Made by a program: the position numbers and the translations under genes
Source of the DNA: Pseudanabaena sp. UBA1465
GTDB lineage: Bacteria > Cyanobacteriota > Cyanobacteriia > Pseudanabaenales > Pseudanabaenaceae
NCBI GenBank assembly: GCA_002325645.1
Contig: DCSN01000225.1
Coordinates: 1 to 6,986 of the forward strand
Direction of reading: 5' to 3'
Length of the DNA stretch: 6,986 bases
Shown: piece by piece, positions 4,532 to 6,986 of the stretch
Position numbering within the stretch: the stretch's first letter is position 1
Layout: every line of letters starts with the position of its first letter
Notes under the pieces: model-generated
What the model was told of the DNA's origin: nothing
What the model saw: the letters and a program-made list of their open reading frames with translations, nothing else
Database searches by the model: none

Positions 4532-6909
4532 TCGTACCTACCATCAATCAGATTAAGGCGCAAGTTGTCACTATTCGCCAAAGGAATCCAAACACCAATT
4601 TCATTGCTATTCACATTGCAGGTCAATGGACTGGTGAAACAGTCCAAACCGACGACGATATCACCATGCATATTCATGTTTGCAAGTCTCCCCTAGCAAT
4701 GCGTTTAGTGATGCAATCTGCCCATAAAGCCCATAAAGCCCATATAACTGTCAACTCAGATATCCATGTAATCCTAACAACCCTCAAAGATGCTGATCTA
4801 GACGATGATATTCTGATGCGTTTAGCCAAAAGGAAGCTTTTCTCCATCGATCCTTGGGAAGTTGTCAAGTCACTATTTCAAGCAAATTTAATCGATCCCC
4901 GTTTGCGTAAAGAACGATGGATTGCCGATTATCTAATTGATTGGCATCCTAGCGAAGGTTATACCCCAGTTAGTAACGGATTTCTCAATGCTGATATAGT
5001 CTGGACAATTCTGCTAAAGCGTGGATTGGCAATTGTTGATCGCTCTCCAGACTTGCCCGATCTTTTGAAGTGGTCAATAGACAATAATCATATTGCAAAG
5101 CTTAAAAATGCGGATTCTTTTTTCCAAAAAGCAGCGATCGCCTACATAGCCGAACTTGTTGGTCATCTTGCCCAATCCATATTGCGCTGTGCTTGCCAAA
5201 CTGAGCGTAATGATTTAGTCGCTCTGGGCTTAGTGTTGGGCGTTTTATTCCATCCTAAAGCGACAGGAAAACTAGATAAGGCGATCGGTAAAATCGAAGA
5301 GCGCTATTTTCAAGGGGAAATATTAACACCAAACATAGGCATTACTTGGCAAGCTGCGGCTCAAGAAGTAATCAATCTACGTTTACCGATTGACATCCAA
5401 CTTAAAGAAAATATCTTGAATCGTGCGGATGAAATTTTGCAAGAAATTGGTGCTAGTCATCTAGCGCATCTTAGCGATATTTCGCCTCTAGGATTTAATC
5501 AGCGCCTTGAGTTATTCGGACAAACCCTGTCTTCTATCCTCAAAAATTCTCTAACCAGTGATTTAGAAAAACTAATCAAAGAATTAATCAACGATCGCGA
5601 TGAGATATTAAGACACAACTTAGCCAAAGAAGATCGCTCTCGTAGCCGCGTGAATAATCTCGATATGGCAATCAGGCTCTTATATTGGCTTCACCAACAA
5701 ACAGCAAAAACAAATCCTCTACCTCAATCCCTCAATCAAGCGATCGCCGCAGAACTCAGCCACAACAGCTTTGCAGATTGGGCAAGACACGCTCTCCTCT
5801 CAGACGAATCACTGCAATTAGTTTCTAAGGCCTATGCCGAACTTTTTAATCTTGCGGTAACAGTCCGCGATCGCCAATCCCAAATCTTTGCCGATCTCTT
5901 TGCCAGTTGGACAGGTTTAGGCTCTAGCCACAATGAAATCTCTCAAGAAATTCCTCAAGAAATCTCTCAAGAAATTCCTCAAGAAATCTTAGTAGTTGAA
6001 AATATTTTAAGAGATATAGTTGCACCGATCTCATCCCATGCTCCAGTCCTTTTAATTGTTCTCGATGGCATGAGTATGTCAGTATGCCACCAAATATTAG
6101 AAGGCGAAAGCATTACTAGACAAGGTTGGTCACTACTGCATAGAGAAGATCAAAAATTTCCGATCATGTCCGCGCTGGCAACAGTTCCATCAATCACCGA
6201 AATATCGCGGACTAGTTTATTGTGTGGGCGAATCAGAAGCGGCAATGCCAAAGATGAAAGCGCAGAATTTAAATGTCATCCCGATCTTAATCAAATCTGC
6301 AAGCAACAGAAAAAACAATCGCCTCTACTATTTCATAAAGCTGAGCTACAGGGATCAGAAGACGTAACTCTTAGCCAAGATGTCCGCCAAGCGATCGCCT
6401 CTCGCGATCGCTTGGTCGTGGGCGTAGTTGTCAATGCGATCGATGATCGACTTACCAAAGGTGAGCAGTTATATATTGACTGGACACAGCAAGCGATTAA
6501 GGTCATTCCCGCACTTTTAGAAGCGGCAAAAAATAGCGATCGCCTTGTGATTCTCGCCAGCGATCATGGTCACATCATTGAGCATGGAACCAAACTGATA
6601 TCGACAACAGAGGGCGGTGAAAGATGGCGACCCGATCATGGAGATCTTGCAGAAGCAGAATGTCGCTTAACGGGAAATCGCGTTATAGCATCTGGTCACA
6701 AGTCCATCATTGTCCCTTGGTCTGAGCAAATCCGCTATAAGCCCAAAAAAAATGGATATCATGGCGGTGTTAACCCTCAAGAGATAATTACTCCGATCGC
6801 CATATTATCTGCGGGTCAAGTTATTCCTAGCGGTTGGGTAGAATCATCTAATCAGTTCCCAAATTGGTGGCATATCGCTAGTCCTACTCCCTTCCCAGTA
6901 AATAATTAG
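4528..6909 (+). CDS. pglZ: BREX type 2 phosphatase-fold protein PglZ
   Basis: A 793-residue protein. The N-terminal half (about 1-460) is the helical region typical of type 2 PglZ: a strand with HVCKSPLAMR (50-59), HVILTTLKDADLDDDILMRLAK (80-101) and DPWEVVKSLF. The PglZ alkaline-phosphatase-superfamily domain spans about 505-765. It shows VLLIVLDGMS with candidate metal ligand D513, PSITEIS-R (554-561) holding the likely nucleophile region (T557 best guess), ILASDHGH (D679, H680, H682) and YHGGVNPQEIITP with H745. The metal-site residues seem intact, so it should fold and bind metal. PglZ is a core BREX protein; in S. coelicolor it is reported to offset PglX toxicity. A 24-bp tandem repeat (residues 470-487) links the two halves. 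Start: ATG overlaps the pglY stop as ATGA, so translation is probably coupled; there is no Shine-Dalgarno site. Length is slightly below the roughly 900 residues I recall for actinobacterial members. Its stop codon lies in a hairpin arm. Confidence 0.93.
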   Translation: MIVPTINQIKAQVVTIRQRNPNTNFIAIHIAGQWTGETVQTDDDITMHIHVCKSPLAMRLVMQSAHKAHKAHITVNSDIHVILTTLKDADLDDDILMRLAKRKLFSIDPWEVVKSLFQANLIDPRLRKERWIADYLIDWHPSEGYTPVSNGFLNADIVWTILLKRGLAIVDRSPDLPDLLKWSIDNNHIAKLKNADSFFQKAAIAYIAELVGHLAQSILRCACQTERNDLVALGLVLGVLFHPKATGKLDKAIGKIEERYFQGEILTPNIGITWQAAAQEVINLRLPIDIQLKENILNRADEILQEIGASHLAHLSDISPLGFNQRLELFGQTLSSILKNSLTSDLEKLIKELINDRDEILRHNLAKEDRSRSRVNNLDMAIRLLYWLHQQTAKTNPLPQSLNQAIAAELSHNSFADWARHALLSDESLQLVSKAYAELFNLAVTVRDRQSQIFADLFASWTGLGSSHNEISQEIPQEISQEIPQEILVVENILRDIVAPISSHAPVLLIVLDGMSMSVCHQILEGESITRQGWSLLHREDQKFPIMSALATVPSITEISRTSLLCGRIRSGNAKDESAEFKCHPDLNQICKQQKKQSPLLFHKAELQGSEDVTLSQDVRQAIASRDRLVVGVVVNAIDDRLTKGEQLYIDWTQQAIKVIPALLEAAKNSDRLVILASDHGHIIEHGTKLISTTEGGERWRPDHGDLAEAECRLTGNRVIASGHKSIIVPWSEQIRYKPKKNGYHGGVNPQEIITPIAILSAGQVIPSGWVESSNQFPNWWHIASPTPFPVNN
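4720..4745 (+). repeat. 9-bp tandem repeat in the pglZ N-terminal coding region
   Basis: GCCCATAAA at 4720-4728 repeats exactly at 4729-4737 and again as GCCCATA at 4738-4744. In frame it encodes AHK-AHK-AHI (residues 65-73), just after the conserved CKSPLAMR strand. The unit length is a multiple of three, so copy number changes would keep the frame. Confidence 0.85.
5935..5989 (+). repeat. 24-bp in-frame tandem repeat in the pglZ interdomain linker
   Basis: A 24-bp unit at 5935-5958 repeats without mismatch at 5959-5982, followed by a seven-base partial copy (5983-5989). Each unit is two 12-bp half units, GAAATCTCTCAA and GAAATTCCTCAA, that differ at two adjacent bases, so there are about 4.5 half units. 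It encodes (EISQ-EIPQ) x2 then EI, residues 470-487, just before the PglZ phosphatase domain. The gain or loss of units would change linker length but not the frame. Confidence 0.92.
6387..6415. repeat. Inverted pair of HIP1 octamers forming a 12-bp-arm hairpin inside pglZ
   Basis: CCAAGCGATCGC (6387-6398), loop CTCTC (6399-6403), GCGATCGCTTGG (6404-6415): twelve perfect pairs with two complete HIP1 octamers as the inner arms. It codes for the stretch around QAIASRDRLV of PglZ (residues 621-630). It is the closest HIP1 spacing in the window. Confidence 0.85.
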
Positions 6910-6943
6910 GTGTGCGCGGCTTCGCCGCTCACACCTAATTATT
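6901..6943 (+). terminator. Long stem-loop over the pglZ stop codon, candidate terminator
   Basis: AATAATTAGGTGTG (6901-6914) pairs fully with CACACCTAATTATT (6930-6943); inside, C6915/T6929 is the only mismatch, and GCGGC (6916-6920) pairs with GCCGC (6924-6928) around the loop TTC. That gives 19 pairs and one mismatch. The TAG stop (6907-6909) and the two codons before it lie in the left arm. Downstream is CATTTTG, a short T-run, so termination of rightward transcripts is plausible but not textbook. It may also belong to a palindromic repeat family shared with 667-693. Confidence 0.65.
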
Positions 6944-6986
6944 CATTTTGTAACGCCTATTACAGCAAAACTCGATCAAACCCGCC

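Larger units (their letters stand above)
205..6543. repeat. HIP1 octamers (GCGATCGC), 22 copies across the window
   Basis: Perfect GCGATCGC starts at 205, 272, 389, 653, 1219, 1363, 1778, 1902, 2084, 2709, 3082, 3331, 3518, 3861, 3983, 4166, 5134, 5740, 5867, 6391, 6404 and 6536, counted by eye. That is about one per 320 bases. HIP1 is a known hallmark of many cyanobacterial genomes. Twelve lie in pglY and six in pglZ; the longest empty stretch between sites is 4174-5133, which spans the pglY tail and the pglZ start. Confidence 0.93.

Noticed and set aside
5935..5989. CRISPR-like array
   Set aside because: Units are directly adjacent, 24 bp (12 bp halves), in frame and without spacers.
6949..6964. 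Inverted repeat TGTAA/TTACA after the main hairpin
   Set aside because: Five-base arms with a six-base loop are expected by chance.
1..6986. Insertion sequence, tRNA gene or attachment site that could have delivered the BREX genes
   Set aside because: I saw no transposase coding, terminal inverted repeats with target duplication, or tRNA fold in the window.

Overview
This window is cyanobacterial chromosomal DNA. The clearest sign is the HIP1 octamer GCGATCGC, which I find at 22 places in 6986 bases; chance would give about 0.1. Codon use, moderate GC content, missing Shine-Dalgarno sites at several starts and two Uma2-family (DUF820) genes also fit. The short palindromes beside stop codons recall filamentous genera such as Pseudanabaena, but that genus guess is recall only.

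Layout. (1) Bases 1-202, minus strand: the first 67 codons of a Uma2-family nuclease gene that runs off the left edge, with a strong AGGAGG site. (2) Bases 203-319: a divergent intergenic region with a perfect 15-bp tandem duplication, two HIP1 sites and an ATTATAAT palindrome that could be a -10 box for either strand. (3) Bases 320-670, plus strand: a 116-residue Uma2 relative that looks like a Uma2 N-terminus joined to a Uma2 C-terminus with the nuclease core missing. (4) Bases 667-693: a perfect 12-bp-arm hairpin that includes its stop codon. (5) Bases 725-4531, plus strand: a 1268-residue P-loop ATPase of the BREX type 2 PglY family. (6) Bases 4528-6909, plus strand: a 793-residue BREX type 2 PglZ, overlapping pglY by 4 bases (ATGA). 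(7) Bases 6901-6943: a long stem-loop that includes the pglZ stop codon and may end the transcript.

Function. pglY and pglZ are the two core BREX-2 (Pgl, phage growth limitation) genes and almost certainly form one translationally coupled unit. In known systems they work with the methyltransferase PglX and, in type 2, the kinase PglW, plus BrxD and BrxHI. None of those is in the window, and the region directly upstream holds Uma2 genes, one pointing the other way. The system is therefore either split, as in Streptomyces coelicolor where pglWX and pglYZ are several kb apart, or reduced to a YZ pair. The short repeats inside pglZ, the PglY tail linker, the collapsed Uma2 gene and the palindromes at both edges of the pglYZ unit are the main unusual points.
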